Source: Verrucomicrobiales bacterium (lineage in GTDB: Bacteria > Verrucomicrobiota > Verrucomicrobiia > Verrucomicrobiales > DEV007). Taken from it: a DNA stretch of 64,000 bases. Shown piece by piece: positions 1 to 8,546 of this stretch; position 1 is the stretch's first letter, and each line of letters begins with the position of its first letter. Location of the stretch: contig JARGPJ010000002.1 in the NCBI GenBank assembly GCA_029212615.1, positions 310,001 to 374,000 of the forward strand, read 5' to 3'. The position numbers and the translations under genes were made by a program. The notes beneath the pieces are model-generated. The model searched no databases. It saw only the letters and a list, made by a program, of their open reading frames with translations, and was not told the origin of the DNA.

Positions 1-262
1 CAGGGCGCTCCGCGGGCTTTCTCCGACCGCAGAGAAAGCGATCGGGGTGCGCGAAATACGCGAATTGCTCGCTAACAAGATCGACGAAGCAAGCTGTATC
101 GAGGCGATCCAACAGGCAACACGACGATATGCCAAGCGTCAGGAAAGCTGGTTTAAACGCGAACCTGCTTTTCTACCCGTCGAAATGAAAGAAACGTCCT
201 CTGCGTCATCTGTTGCAAACAGGATCCTGGCACAGATTCCCCCCTTCTCCCTTGAACCTTGA
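1..262 (+). CDS. miaA: tRNA dimethylallyltransferase MiaA, C-terminal fragment
   Basis: The frame is already open at the window edge (first full codon at base 2), so only the C-terminal ~86 residues are present. MiaA transfers a dimethylallyl group to N6 of A37 in tRNAs that read U-starting codons. The fragment carries the family's C-terminal signature: AIGVRE, then TRRYAKRQESWFKRE, in which the basic YAKRQ..WF stretch contacts tRNA. The GTG at 47 is internal. The gene ends about 40 bases before aroB on the same strand. Identification rests on the C-terminal motif alone. Confidence 0.85.
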   Translation, partial: RALRGLSPTAEKAIGVREIRELLANKIDEASCIEAIQQATRRYAKRQESWFKREPAFLPVEMKETSSASSVANRILAQIPPFSLEP

Positions 263-305
263 GGCTTCGACGTTAAAAGTTCACCCCTCTCATACCACTC
301 TTTTC

Positions 306-1415
306 ATGCCCACGATCACAGAAGGCAATCCGACCACCATCTCACTAGAGCTCAAGAACGATCACTACACGGTTCTTGTCGGCTCGGCCCTGTTAAAAAA
401 TACAGCGGCGCTCATTGCTGAAAAGACCTCCATTCCAAGTAAAAAGGCGGCCGTAGTCACTGATTCCACGGTCGGCCCACTCTATGCTGAAACCGTCGTC
501 TCAGCGTTAAACGAGGCCGGCATCGAGACATGCCTCATTACCGTTCCCGCCGGCGAAGCCTCAAAAAGCATGGAACAGGCGACTGAAATTTGCCGGGAGA
601 TGCTCCGGGCCGGGCTCGACCGGAAGTCGTTCCTCGTTGCCCTCGGTGGAGGTGTCGTTGGAGACCTCGCCGGATTCGCCGCTGCTATTTTCCAACGCGG
701 TATCCCCTGCGTGCAAATTCCCACCACGATAGTGAGCCAGGTCGACAGCTCCGTCGGCGGAAAGACCGGAGTGAACACCCCCGAGGGGAAAAACCTCGTC
801 GGTGCTTTTCATCAACCCCAACTGGTCCTTGCCGATGTTGATACCCTCGCCTCGCTTCCGGAGCGGGAATTCAACGAAGGCTTTGCCGAAATCATCAAAC
901 ACGCAGGGATCCGTGATGCCACCCTGCTCGACCTTGTAGAGAAGAAGGAGTCGATCCGCGAACATCTCATCGAGCTGGTATCACGAAACGTCGCCATCAA
1001 AGCCAGGGTTGTTGAGGAGGACGAAAAGGAAACGTCCGGGACGCGGGCACTCTTAAATTTCGGGCACACCATCGGCCACGGCATCGAAGCCGCCGGTGGC
1101 TACGGCCGATTTCTTCACGGAGAGGCCATCAGCCTTGGCCTTGTCGCCGCAATTCGTCTCTCAGTTGAATTGTCAGACCTCTCCGAAACAGACGGAAACC
1201 AGCTCATCGCCGCCCTTTCAAACTACGGACTGCCTACGGTTCTCGACAACGATATCAGCGACGAGGCAATCCTCAATGCGATGCAGCGCGACAAGAAATT
1301 TGAAGGAGGGGCAATCCGTTTTGTCCTCCTTAACCAACTCGGAAGTGCTTTCGTTTCGAGTGATGTGACAAGCAATCACCTCAGCGCGGCTATTGCCGGC
1401 CTCCGATCAGCCTAA
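306..1415 (+). CDS. aroB: 3-dehydroquinate synthase
   Basis: Second step of the shikimate pathway: cytosolic conversion of DAHP to 3-dehydroquinate, using NAD and a divalent metal. The product is 369 aa, normal for the family. The nucleotide-binding motif GGGVVGD lies near residue 115, followed by PTTIVSQVDSSVGGKTGVN. Metal ligands fit the Glu of GFAEIIKH, the first His of NFGHTIGH and the His of LHGEA. The frame is open from 213, but ATG 306 gives the usual N-terminus; nothing upstream of that resembles AroB. No Shine-Dalgarno is visible. It lies 9 bases before the channel gene, so probably co-transcribed. Confidence 0.95.
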   Translation: MPTITEGNPTTISLELKNDHYTVLVGSALLKNTAALIAEKTSIPSKKAAVVTDSTVGPLYAETVVSALNEAGIETCLITVPAGEASKSMEQATEICREMLRAGLDRKSFLVALGGGVVGDLAGFAAAIFQRGIPCVQIPTTIVSQVDSSVGGKTGVNTPEGKNLVGAFHQPQLVLADVDTLASLPEREFNEGFAEIIKHAGIRDATLLDLVEKKESIREHLIELVSRNVAIKARVVEEDEKETSGTRALLNFGHTIGHGIEAAGGYGRFLHGEAISLGLVAAIRLSVELSDLSETDGNQLIAALSNYGLPTVLDNDISDEAILNAMQRDKKFEGGAIRFVLLNQLGSAFVSSDVTSNHLSAAIAGLRSA

Positions 1416-1424
1416 CTCTTTTCC

Positions 1425-2774
1425 ATGGAAGAAACGTCTACGCCGATTAAAGATAATGCCGTCAAGGCAATCGAAGACACCGCCGAGGCCGTCACGCGAT
1501 CGGCTTCAACTATTGCGGAAAGACTCAATGAATGGCTGGACTCGATCCAGTGGATTCCTGATGCGGCAGTCAATGCCTGCGCCAATACAATTCTCCTCGC
1601 GGCCCTCCTCACCTGCGCGTGGTTCATCTACATTGTTTTCCGCCCGCTGATCCTCACCTGGGTAAAGCATATCATTGCGAAAACGCCGTATAGCTGGGAC
1701 GATCAACTCCTCGGGCACGGCGTCTTTCGATGGATCACCCATCTCCTTCCGGGTATCTTCGTCATTCTTTTCGCCCCCGGATTCTTCAAATCGACCCCGA
1801 TTATTGCGAAGGCCCTCGATATCTCAGCGGAACTCTACCTTCTGCTCTCAGCCTACTTTATCTTCGATTCGCTATTCAATGCGATCAAAGAGATCCTGCA
1901 AAGGTCAAAGGTAGCCAGCCATTTGAACCTCACGGCAATCGGCCAAATCGCCAAGCTGATCACAGCCCTTGTCATTTTCCTCCTCTGTATTGCCACCATC
2001 CTGCAAGAGCCCCCTATCGCGCTCCTGAGTGGCCTCGGCGTCCTTGCTTCGGTCATCATGCTTGTCTTCAAAGACGTGATTCTCGGCTTTGTCGCAGGCA
2101 TTCAACTCTCCACCAACAAGATGCTGTCGGTTGGAGACTGGCTGGAAATGCCGAGCCACTCTGCTGATGGAGACGTCGAGGAAATTGGACTGACAACGGT
2201 AAAGGTCAGGAATTTTGACCGCACCATTACCACCGTTCCAACTTACGCCCTCATCAGCCAGTCCTTCAAAAACTGGCGCGGTATGTCTGAAAGCGAAGGC
2301 CGGCGTATCAAACGGAGCGTCCTCATTGATACCAATTCCATTCAGTTGGTGACACCGGAAATGGTCAAACGCTTCCACGAAATCGAACACATTTCTGCCT
2401 ACTTTGCGGAGAAGGAGAAAGAAGTGACCTCCTATAACGCCCGGATCTCGCCGGAACGGATCAAGAATCGAGTCAATGGCCGCCGCCTCACCAATGTCGG
2501 AACCTTCCGCGCCTACATCGAAGGATACCTGAGAAACCATCCGGACATCAATCAGGAGATGACTCTGCTTGTTCGTCAACTGGCACCCGATGGGCGTGGG
2601 CTTCCCATTGAAATCTACTGTTTCAGCTCCAATAAGAACTGGGCTGCTTACGAAAGTATCCAGGCTGATATTTTCGACCACCTTTTTGCCGTTGCCCCGG
2701 AGTTTGATCTCCGTATCTTCCAGGAGCCCTCAGGGAGTGATTTCCGGACTGCCCTTACTGAACAAACAGGGTAG
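1425..2774 (+). CDS. ybdG: Mechanosensitive ion channel, YbdG/MscM type
   Basis: Inner-membrane MscS-superfamily channel, 449 aa, that releases solutes on hypo-osmotic shock. About five hydrophobic helices lie between residues 54 and 225. They are followed by the MscS beta-domain with the YbdG-specific run GDWLEMP, ADGDVEEIGLTTVKVRNFD and TVPTYALISQSFKNWRGM, then GRRIKRS. That block is very characteristic of E. coli YbdG (miniconductance channel MscM) rather than of MscS or MscK. The C-terminal cytosolic part (about 270-449) is of normal length. It follows aroB closely and converges on the sulfatase gene at 2810; no clear terminator is visible in the 35-base gap. Confidence 0.9.
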   Translation: MEETSTPIKDNAVKAIEDTAEAVTRSASTIAERLNEWLDSIQWIPDAAVNACANTILLAALLTCAWFIYIVFRPLILTWVKHIIAKTPYSWDDQLLGHGVFRWITHLLPGIFVILFAPGFFKSTPIIAKALDISAELYLLLSAYFIFDSLFNAIKEILQRSKVASHLNLTAIGQIAKLITALVIFLLCIATILQEPPIALLSGLGVLASVIMLVFKDVILGFVAGIQLSTNKMLSVGDWLEMPSHSADGDVEEIGLTTVKVRNFDRTITTVPTYALISQSFKNWRGMSESEGRRIKRSVLIDTNSIQLVTPEMVKRFHEIEHISAYFAEKEKEVTSYNARISPERIKNRVNGRRLTNVGTFRAYIEGYLRNHPDINQEMTLLVRQLAPDGRGLPIEIYCFSSNKNWAAYESIQADIFDHLFAVAPEFDLRIFQEPSGSDFRTALTEQTG

Positions 2775-2809
2775 AGTGGTCGACTCCCCCTGTTTGAAAC
2801 GGCTGCAGA

Positions 2810-4333
2810 CTACTTCAGGCGCGGTGCCGAATACCCCTGCTCACGAATCTGATCTAGCATCTCCTGCATCGCGGCCGCTTTCTCAGGGTAATCAGAAGCC
2901 AGATTCTCCATCTGAGCGATGTCCCTGCTAAGATCAAACAGTTCAACATCGCCTCCATCATCTTCGGGGTAGCCGCGTTTTTCCTCCCATGCTTTAAAGC
3001 GACCGGAGTGATACCCGTCATCTCCGGAGACTAAAAGGTAATCCCCGTTCCTGATTGCCCACTTTGTGGATTTGGTCTGATGAACGTGGGTCTCACGGAC
3101 CGCGTCCGCTTCGCCTTTCAGCAGTGGCGTAAGAACGTGAGAGTCTTCAGCAGCATCATCCGGCAACTCATAGGACACAATATCAGCAAAAGTCGCCATG
3201 AGATCGATCTGAGAAACCAGGGCATCTGAAACGCTCCCCTCCTTAACCGTGCCCGGCCATTTGACGATGAAAGGAACCCGGTGCCCGCCCTCATAAATGT
3301 CACGCTTCAGGCCGCGCAAGGGAGCAGCAGACCAATGATCAAAGTTCTCGTCCCTCTCGTAGGCATATTTCTCCGGACCGTTGTCAGCGGAGAAGATGAC
3401 AATGGTATTCCCGGCTTTCCCACTCTCTTCGAGTGCTTTGAGGATACGACCGCAGGCGCTGTCTGTTTCATAGACAAAATCACCATACGGACCCGCACCG
3501 GATTTTCCGTCAAACTCATCGTTCGGAATAATGGGGGCATGCGGCGCGGGAAAAGCAAAATAGAGAAAGAAAGGTTCTTCGCTCCCTTTCTGATCTTCAA
3601 GAAAACTGACGGCGCGACGGGTCGTCTCAGGAATATTTTCATAAGGATCCCAATCTGAAATCATAGGCCCGGGTCGACATTCCCAACGCCCCTCTTTGAT
3701 TAGCTTCCATTTCGACTCATCTTTCATGACATCCGGAGCACGAATGACTTTATCATCCTCAATCCAGCAGTACGGCGGGAAATTGATGACCGTATCTCCA
3801 AAATAATGATCAAATCCATGCGCGAGTGGACCATCCGGTATCGACTTATCCCAGTGAAAATCTTCAGGTCCCCAGGCAGCCGTTTTTCCAGTGCCGGTCA
3901 TTTCTGCATCCGCCTTTCTGATGGCAGCCCAATCCCACCCAAGGTGCCATTTCCCGATCGCTGCGGTCTGATACCCTTTTTCCTTAAGCATTTCAGGGAG
4001 CGTGAGGCGCTCAGGAGCAAAAACCGACTCGCCAAAGGCGCCCACAATGCTGTCAAAATCACGCCAATGATGGCGGCCCGTAAGAAGCGCATAGCGACTC
4101 GGCGTGCAAATCCCGGACGAGGAGTGGCCGTCTCTAAACAGCATCCCTTCTGACGCCAGCTGATCGAGATGGGGCGTCGGAATTTTTGAGTCACTACGAT
4201 AGCAACCGAGATCACCGTAACCGAGATCGTCGGCATAGAGAATCAGAATATTGGGCTCAGCGCCGGCCGGCGCCGCAAGAGCAGCCGTTCCGAGAAGGGC
4301 CACCAAAAAGAAGAACGAAAGGGAGCGAATCAT
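2810..4333 (-). CDS. Secreted sulfatase (arylsulfatase family)
   Basis: Alkaline-phosphatase-fold sulfatase, about 507 aa from the chosen start. The N-terminal signal peptide (MIRSLSFFFLVALLGTAALA) is followed by PNILILYADDLGYGDLGCY with the metal-binding Asp pair. The formylglycine site is CTPSRYALLTGRHHW. Later come GKWHLGW, a PHAPI segment, and SADNGPE with the second metal-binding Asp-Asn. The frame is open to 4357, but the second Met starts a proper signal peptide. Substrate unknown; the family acts on sulfated polysaccharides or aryl/alkyl sulfates in the periplasm or outside. Activity requires conversion of the Cys to formylglycine, and no clear maturase is seen in the window. Monocistronic by context. 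Confidence 0.93.
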   Translation of the reverse strand: MIRSLSFFFLVALLGTAALAAPAGAEPNILILYADDLGYGDLGCYRSDSKIPTPHLDQLASEGMLFRDGHSSSGICTPSRYALLTGRHHWRDFDSIVGAFGESVFAPERLTLPEMLKEKGYQTAAIGKWHLGWDWAAIRKADAEMTGTGKTAAWGPEDFHWDKSIPDGPLAHGFDHYFGDTVINFPPYCWIEDDKVIRAPDVMKDESKWKLIKEGRWECRPGPMISDWDPYENIPETTRRAVSFLEDQKGSEEPFFLYFAFPAPHAPIIPNDEFDGKSGAGPYGDFVYETDSACGRILKALEESGKAGNTIVIFSADNGPEKYAYERDENFDHWSAAPLRGLKRDIYEGGHRVPFIVKWPGTVKEGSVSDALVSQIDLMATFADIVSYELPDDAAEDSHVLTPLLKGEADAVRETHVHQTKSTKWAIRNGDYLLVSGDDGYHSGRFKAWEEKRGYPEDDGGDVELFDLSRDIAQMENLASDYPEKAAAMQEMLDQIREQGYSAPRLK

Positions 4334-4438
4334 CCCGAAGCTTGTAGCCAAATCCACAAAACGTAGCGAGGGAAAATGGGCGTAAAAACGTCAGCAAAAA
4401 TCGGTGAGATACACTGGTAATTGAAATAATAACAATAT

Positions 4439-5161
4439 CTATCGGGGGACGAACAGGTCATGACAGACAATCGCAGCAGAAGCGGCAACATTCAGGGAAT
4501 CCATTTCATTGGCCATCGGAATACCAATCAGCTGATCACAGAGCTTGTGAAGAGAGCCACTCAAGCCTTCCTTCTCCGCACCGAAAAGAATGATGCTTTT
4601 TTTGACAGGCTTCACCTCCCGTAGAGGAGACGCCTCTTCACTGAGACTTGTCCCGAAGATGGAGAAGTGATGCTTCCCTGCTTCCAAGAGCGTTTCCTCC
4701 AAATTTTCCACCTCAAAAATCGGCACCCTGAAAATTGCCCGGGCCGATGCTCGAATGCTCTTCCGCCCCCAGGGGTCCGCCCCCTTCCCTTTCTCGATGA
4801 GGATTCCATCTGCACCGAAGGCGACCGCAGTTCGAATAATGGTGCCCACGTTTCCGGGATCAGCGAGCCTGACCGGAGCGACAAGCCGCCTTGCCTTCAC
4901 GAGGAAGTCCACCGTTGGTCCACTTGGATGCGGCCTTACCACATGCGCCATCACGCCGCGATGAAAGTCATAACCCGCGACAGAACGGAGCTCTTCCGCC
5001 GAAAGAATCGAGTGGGGAATCTTTCCCTTTTCGAGTACCTCAACTAAGTCAGGGTGACGTCCCGACTCCACGAGGACCAATCTGATCTCGAAACGCCCCG
5101 AGGCGATCAGGGCCTCAACCGCCCAATGCCCTTCGACAACGATTTCGCTGTCGTCACTCAA
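4439..5161 (-). CDS. SpoU/TrmH-family RNA 2'-O-methyltransferase
   Basis: SPOUT-class SAM-dependent RNA ribose methyltransferase, 240 aa. An N-terminal substrate-binding region (1-80) is followed by the three knot motifs: DPGNVGTIIRTAVAFGAD (motif 1), IILFGAEKEGLS (motif 2) and IGIPMANEMDSLNVAASAAI (motif 3). The size and the N-terminal domain fit RlmB/TsnR-like rRNA methyltransferases, but the exact target nucleotide cannot be read from sequence. It is the last gene of a minus-strand run that begins at 7995, 26 bases after the small membrane protein gene. Confidence 0.9.
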   Translation of the reverse strand: MSDDSEIVVEGHWAVEALIASGRFEIRLVLVESGRHPDLVEVLEKGKIPHSILSAEELRSVAGYDFHRGVMAHVVRPHPSGPTVDFLVKARRLVAPVRLADPGNVGTIIRTAVAFGADGILIEKGKGADPWGRKSIRASARAIFRVPIFEVENLEETLLEAGKHHFSIFGTSLSEEASPLREVKPVKKSIILFGAEKEGLSGSLHKLCDQLIGIPMANEMDSLNVAASAAIVCHDLFVPR

Positions 5162-5187
5162 ACAGAATCAGGGGCGGCTCTAAAAGA

Positions 5188-5532
5188 TCAGTGCGCTGAG
5201 CTCTTCGCAGCAACCGAATAACCGATCACGCCGAGAGCAATCATCGCAGCAGCTCCCGCAAAACGAAGCAGTGAGCCCAGAAGACTGGCGTCGAGGGAGG
5301 AAACTCCATAAAGAGCGATCCCCAACCCGATCACCACAGAGAAAACCGGTCCGGCTGCCTCAACCGCTTTATCTGAAATTTTAAGACAACCAAGAACCGC
5401 AAACATGATCACGAAACCGATCGAATAAGCAATGATCGGAATCCAGTTCCCGTTACTTGCGCTGATGCAAACGTCACAGAGAAGCCAGCTGAGTCCGCAA
5501 GCGTAGATAAATCCGAGTGAGAGGGAATTCAT
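5188..5532 (-). CDS. Small four-helix membrane protein, unknown
   Basis: A 114-aa protein that is nearly all hydrophobic, with four predicted transmembrane helices at roughly residues 2-22, 29-49, 60-80 and 87-107. The last two helices and their spacing are reminiscent of small multidrug resistance (SMR) or half-EamA transporters, but I see no conserved N-terminal Glu, so I do not assign transport. It lies between accA and the SpoU methyltransferase gene in an apparent minus-strand operon. Function not recognised. Confidence 0.6.
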   Translation of the reverse strand: MNSLSLGFIYACGLSWLLCDVCISASNGNWIPIIAYSIGFVIMFAVLGCLKISDKAVEAAGPVFSVVIGLGIALYGVSSLDASLLGSLLRFAGAAAMIALGVIGYSVAAKSSAH

Positions 5533-5595
5533 AGATGGGGGGAAAATGGTTTACGATCGGTGAGATTCAAGAGTTTTATACGAACAATTCGAACT

Positions 5596-6573
5596 TCAGG
5601 ACTTGCGTCCCTTCTCACGAAATTCACCGAATTTACGATACTTGGCGTAGCGCTGCTCAAGGAGGTCTTCTTCAGAGATCTGATCGAGCTCAAGAAGGTG
5701 GCGATTGACAGTCTTCTTGAGATTACCCGCTGAACCAACGTGATCATGATGCGCACCACCCATTGGCTCGGGAATCACCTCGTCGATGATGTTGATCGCC
5801 TCGAGGTCAGCCGCACTTAGCTTGAGAGCCTGAGCGGCTTCGGTAGCGTATTTACGATCTTTCCAAAGAATGGCCGCACAGCCTTCGGGGCTGATCACGG
5901 AATAATATGCATTCTCCATCATCAAAACGCGATCGGCGACGCCAATTCCCAGGGCACCTCCGGATCCACCTTCACCAATGACGACAGCGACAATAGGAAC
6001 CTTGAGAGACATCATTTCCCTGAGATTAAAGGCAATCGCCTCGGCAATGTTTCGCTCCTCTGCACCAATACCGGGGTAAGCGCCCGGAGTATCGATCAAG
6101 GTGACGATGGGAAGACCGAATTTATCAGCCATTCGCATGAGACGAAGCGCTTTCCGATAGCCTTCAGGATGAGCACTTCCGAAATTGCGACGAAGATTTT
6201 CTTTGGTGTCACGCCCCTTCTGGTGACCGATGACGACGACCTTGCGGCCTTCGAGATAGGCGAAACCGCCCGGCATCGCCTCATCATCGCCAAAGTGGCG
6301 GTCACCGTGAAGTTCCAGAAAATCGTCAAAGGAATGCTCCACATAATCCAACATAAAGGGACGCTGTGTGTGACGGGCGATTTGCACCCGCTGCCACGGT
6401 GAAAGATTCCGGTAAATTTCCGTCTTCGTCTTCGTGAGCTTATCTTCGATGCGCTTCATCTCGCTTTGCATGTCGATATCACTGTCTGCCGCACGGTCGC
6501 GAAGCTCAGCGAGCTGGTGCTCGAGATTTACGATTGGCTTTTCAAATTCAAGAGGCTCTGAAATCATATCCAT
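5596..6573 (-). CDS. accA: Acetyl-CoA carboxylase carboxyltransferase subunit alpha
   Basis: Alpha subunit of the carboxyltransferase that moves CO2 from biotin to acetyl-CoA, giving malonyl-CoA for fatty-acid synthesis. The 325-aa length is usual. It has the N-terminal LDFEKPI-like start (here LEFEKPIVNLEHQL), PWQRVQIARH, the crotonase-like core with GHQKGR, NFGSAHPEGYRKALRLM, DTPGAYPG, GEGGSGGALGIG, and the C-terminal SPEGCAAILWKD. The gene follows the LysM protein gene by 12 bases on the same strand. acpP lies further upstream behind its own terminator. Confidence 0.97.
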   Translation of the reverse strand: MDMISEPLEFEKPIVNLEHQLAELRDRAADSDIDMQSEMKRIEDKLTKTKTEIYRNLSPWQRVQIARHTQRPFMLDYVEHSFDDFLELHGDRHFGDDEAMPGGFAYLEGRKVVVIGHQKGRDTKENLRRNFGSAHPEGYRKALRLMRMADKFGLPIVTLIDTPGAYPGIGAEERNIAEAIAFNLREMMSLKVPIVAVVIGEGGSGGALGIGVADRVLMMENAYYSVISPEGCAAILWKDRKYATEAAQALKLSAADLEAINIIDEVIPEPMGGAHHDHVGSAGNLKKTVNRHLLELDQISEEDLLEQRYAKYRKFGEFREKGRKS

Positions 6574-6585
6574 TGTGAGTTGAGT

Positions 6586-7434
6586 TTATTTCACGAGAGA
6601 AACTTTGGCACCGGTTCGGAGAATTGTGAAGAGTTCTTCCATGTCAGCCTTCGCCACCATGACTCCGTACGAGTTTGAGTCTGACTCTTCCCCGTCGCCT
6701 TTCCCCTCACGGATGAAAAGCCCGATTTTTCCTGTTCTCATCCATTTACTGCAATTCAGGTAATTTGCATCCGCAAAATTCAATGGTTGATCACCGAACC
6801 AGGCCACCTTTTCCTGCACAGTGGTCGAAGTGGGAGCCTTGACCCCCGGGGGCAGATTTGTATCGATGATGCGATATTCTTTAAAAAAGCGATCATCATC
6901 AAACACAATCACCAGTTCCTTTTCCAAATCAATTTCCACCCGGAAATCCAGAGGATAGACAACGAGCTCTTCGTCAGGATAAATCAGTGCGGTGGTCTTC
7001 CCGTTTGCCCGCATGATGTAATCGATCGTCGTCTCAGTACGCCTCGCAATCGTAACGAGCGCGTCGCCACGGCTGACTTTGTAAATCGTCTTTTTGGGCA
7101 ACGGAATGTTTGAGACAAGGAGATCAAGATTTATCTCCCCCACGACGCGCCTTGCCTCATCGAAGGTCCCCGACTCGGGGAAATACGTCATGAGATACCT
7201 CAGCCTGTCCCGGGCGGAAACTAATTCCCCTTCTTTCAACAACTCGACTGCCTCATCAAAATGCCTTTTCCCCAAATCAGGCTTCTCCTTCAGAAACTCA
7301 GCGGTCCCGTCAATCTGTTTCACGACCCCAATCTCCGGTTCGGCAAACTTCTTCCAATAGAAGTAGGCGCCTGCTATTCCGCCCACGCAAATGAGCAGAG
7401 CAAGAAAGGCGAGGAAGAACTTAAAGCGGACCAT
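6586..7434 (-). CDS. Membrane-anchored LysM protein with degenerate L,D-transpeptidase domain
   Basis: A 282-aa envelope protein. An N-terminal helix (7-27) anchors it, a TPR-like helical stretch covers about 55-105, and a LysM peptidoglycan-binding domain spans about 116-160 (TIYKVSRGDALVTIA ... LIYPDEELVVYP). The remainder (164-282) matches the YkuD L,D-transpeptidase layout. The C-terminal active-site loop, normally S-H-G-C-I-R, reads SYGVMVAKADMEELF (255-269), so the catalytic Cys and preceding His are replaced. It therefore probably binds or scaffolds peptidoglycan rather than cross-linking it. Located between an unknown gene (21-base gap) and accA (12-base gap). Confidence 0.75.
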   Translation of the reverse strand: MVRFKFFLAFLALLICVGGIAGAYFYWKKFAEPEIGVVKQIDGTAEFLKEKPDLGKRHFDEAVELLKEGELVSARDRLRYLMTYFPESGTFDEARRVVGEINLDLLVSNIPLPKKTIYKVSRGDALVTIARRTETTIDYIMRANGKTTALIYPDEELVVYPLDFRVEIDLEKELVIVFDDDRFFKEYRIIDTNLPPGVKAPTSTTVQEKVAWFGDQPLNFADANYLNCSKWMRTGKIGLFIREGKGDGEESDSNSYGVMVAKADMEELFTILRTGAKVSLVK

Positions 7435-7455
7435 GACTTCAGGAAACGAAAAGCA

Positions 7456-7995
7456 CTAGAGCAGCCCACGGCGCTTAAAATCAAAGGCGTTAATCTCGAG
7501 AGAACTGGCGATCATCTCCATCGTAAACTTTATCAACGAAATCTCCCAGGTATCGTCGATCCCGATAATGACCGCTCGCGAGGGATTTCCGGTCGAGCGA
7601 ATATCATCAATAAGCCTGTCCTTTACCCCTTCAATCGGTTCGGATGCAGTGCTTTCTTTGAAGCCACTCTTAGCAAAGTTGAACCCGTATTTCACCAGGT
7701 TCACATTTCCGTTCTCCTTAAACCACTCGGAAAAGACCTTCGCCTGCTCACCAAACCCTTCGAAAAGAAGATCTTCGTAACCACTCGGACGGAGAATCTG
7801 GGGGCGTTGCGCCTCCATTTTACCTTCCCTGATCCGAACTCGACCGACCTCGTCCATTGGTTCAGTGAGGAGGTGAAACTCAAAATTCGTTGTTCCGAAC
7901 GTGTCGATACGACGGTCAGGCTCATGAATCACCACCGTGCTTTCCATCGCATAAGCCACATCATCAAATGAGAGAGAGGACATAAAGAGGGACAA
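7456..7995 (-). CDS. Conserved hypothetical protein
   Basis: A 179-aa, mostly soluble protein without a signal peptide or recognised motif. It mixes beta-rich segments (residues 20-60) with a later helical part ending in FKRRGLL. The ATG at 7983 (fifth codon) is an equally good start. It heads the minus-strand run LysM protein-accA-membrane protein-SpoU, and an acpP terminator lies just upstream, so the run's promoter is expected in 7996-8067. Function not recognised; it reads as a genuine gene because codon usage and tight spacing match its neighbours. Confidence 0.6.
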   Translation of the reverse strand: MSLFMSSLSFDDVAYAMESTVVIHEPDRRIDTFGTTNFEFHLLTEPMDEVGRVRIREGKMEAQRPQILRPSGYEDLLFEGFGEQAKVFSEWFKENGNVNLVKYGFNFAKSGFKESTASEPIEGVKDRLIDDIRSTGNPSRAVIIGIDDTWEISLIKFTMEMIASSLEINAFDFKRRGLL

Positions 7996-8067
7996 ATTTA
8001 GCGGTGAAACAGGGAATTGCTATTAGAAACCCGCCTCATAAAAGTCATCGAAGCAACGCTTCGGCCC

Positions 8068-8097
8068 AAAAAAAATGCGCCCCGGAAAGGAGCGCAT
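8068..8097 (-). terminator. Rho-independent terminator of acpP
   Basis: On the minus strand a 9-bp stem (ATGCGCTCC / GGGGCGCAT, one wobble pair) with a five-base loop is followed directly by eight T residues. It lies about 30 bases after the acpP stop codon. Confidence 0.85.
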
Positions 8098-8127
8098 CAT
8101 CATTTCAAACTGTAAGGGTCGGTGACC

Positions 8128-8370
8128 TCAGTTCGACTTTTCTTCGATGTATGAGTAAACCTCTCCGACACTGGTCAGCTTCTCAGCATCTTCGTCCGGG
8201 ACAGTGATATCGAACTCCTCCTCGAAAGCCATCACCAGCTCAACAGTGTCGAGTGAGTCAGCACCGAGGTCTTCGATGAATTTTGCTTCAGGCTTCACCT
8301 GGTCTTCGCTCACTCCGAGCTGTTCCACGATGATGTTCTTTACCTTTTCTTCGATAGATGCGTCAGCCAT
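8128..8370 (-). CDS. acpP: Acyl carrier protein
   Basis: Carrier of growing acyl chains in type II fatty-acid synthesis. The 80-aa acidic protein has the phosphopantetheine attachment site in [19 protein letters not shown]; the Ser of DSL carries the prosthetic group. Helix I reads [14 protein letters not shown]. No Shine-Dalgarno is present; the leader reads ATTTCCCTTCC. It is divergent from thiH and followed by a strong terminator, so probably a single-gene transcript. No fabF, fabG or fabD lies beside it, unlike in many genomes. Confidence 0.97.
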   Translation of the reverse strand: MADASIEEKVKNIIVEQLGVSEDQVKPEAKFIEDLGADSLDTVELVMAFEEEFDITVPDEDAEKLTSVGEVYSYIEEKSN

Positions 8371-8546
8371 TTTGGAAGGGAAATATTAATACAGTTCTCG
8401 GTGTTATTACCGGTGGTTAATTCATTTGGCAAAGGTTTTTTTACTTCTTTCGGACGTTCGTTTCCTCGAGGCTGCCTCCATGCGTGAAATCCTGTGCAAG
8501 AGGCCGTTGCCCAATGACGAGTCGCAGGTATCTTCACATCCCTTTC

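Noticed and set aside
1905-2681. A 258-codon minus-strand open frame inside the YbdG-type channel gene
   Set aside because: Fully antisense to a well-supported gene; no motif or signal.
8371-8546. TPP riboswitch upstream of thiH
   Set aside because: No CTGAGA or other conserved THI-box element is visible in the gap between acpP and thiH.
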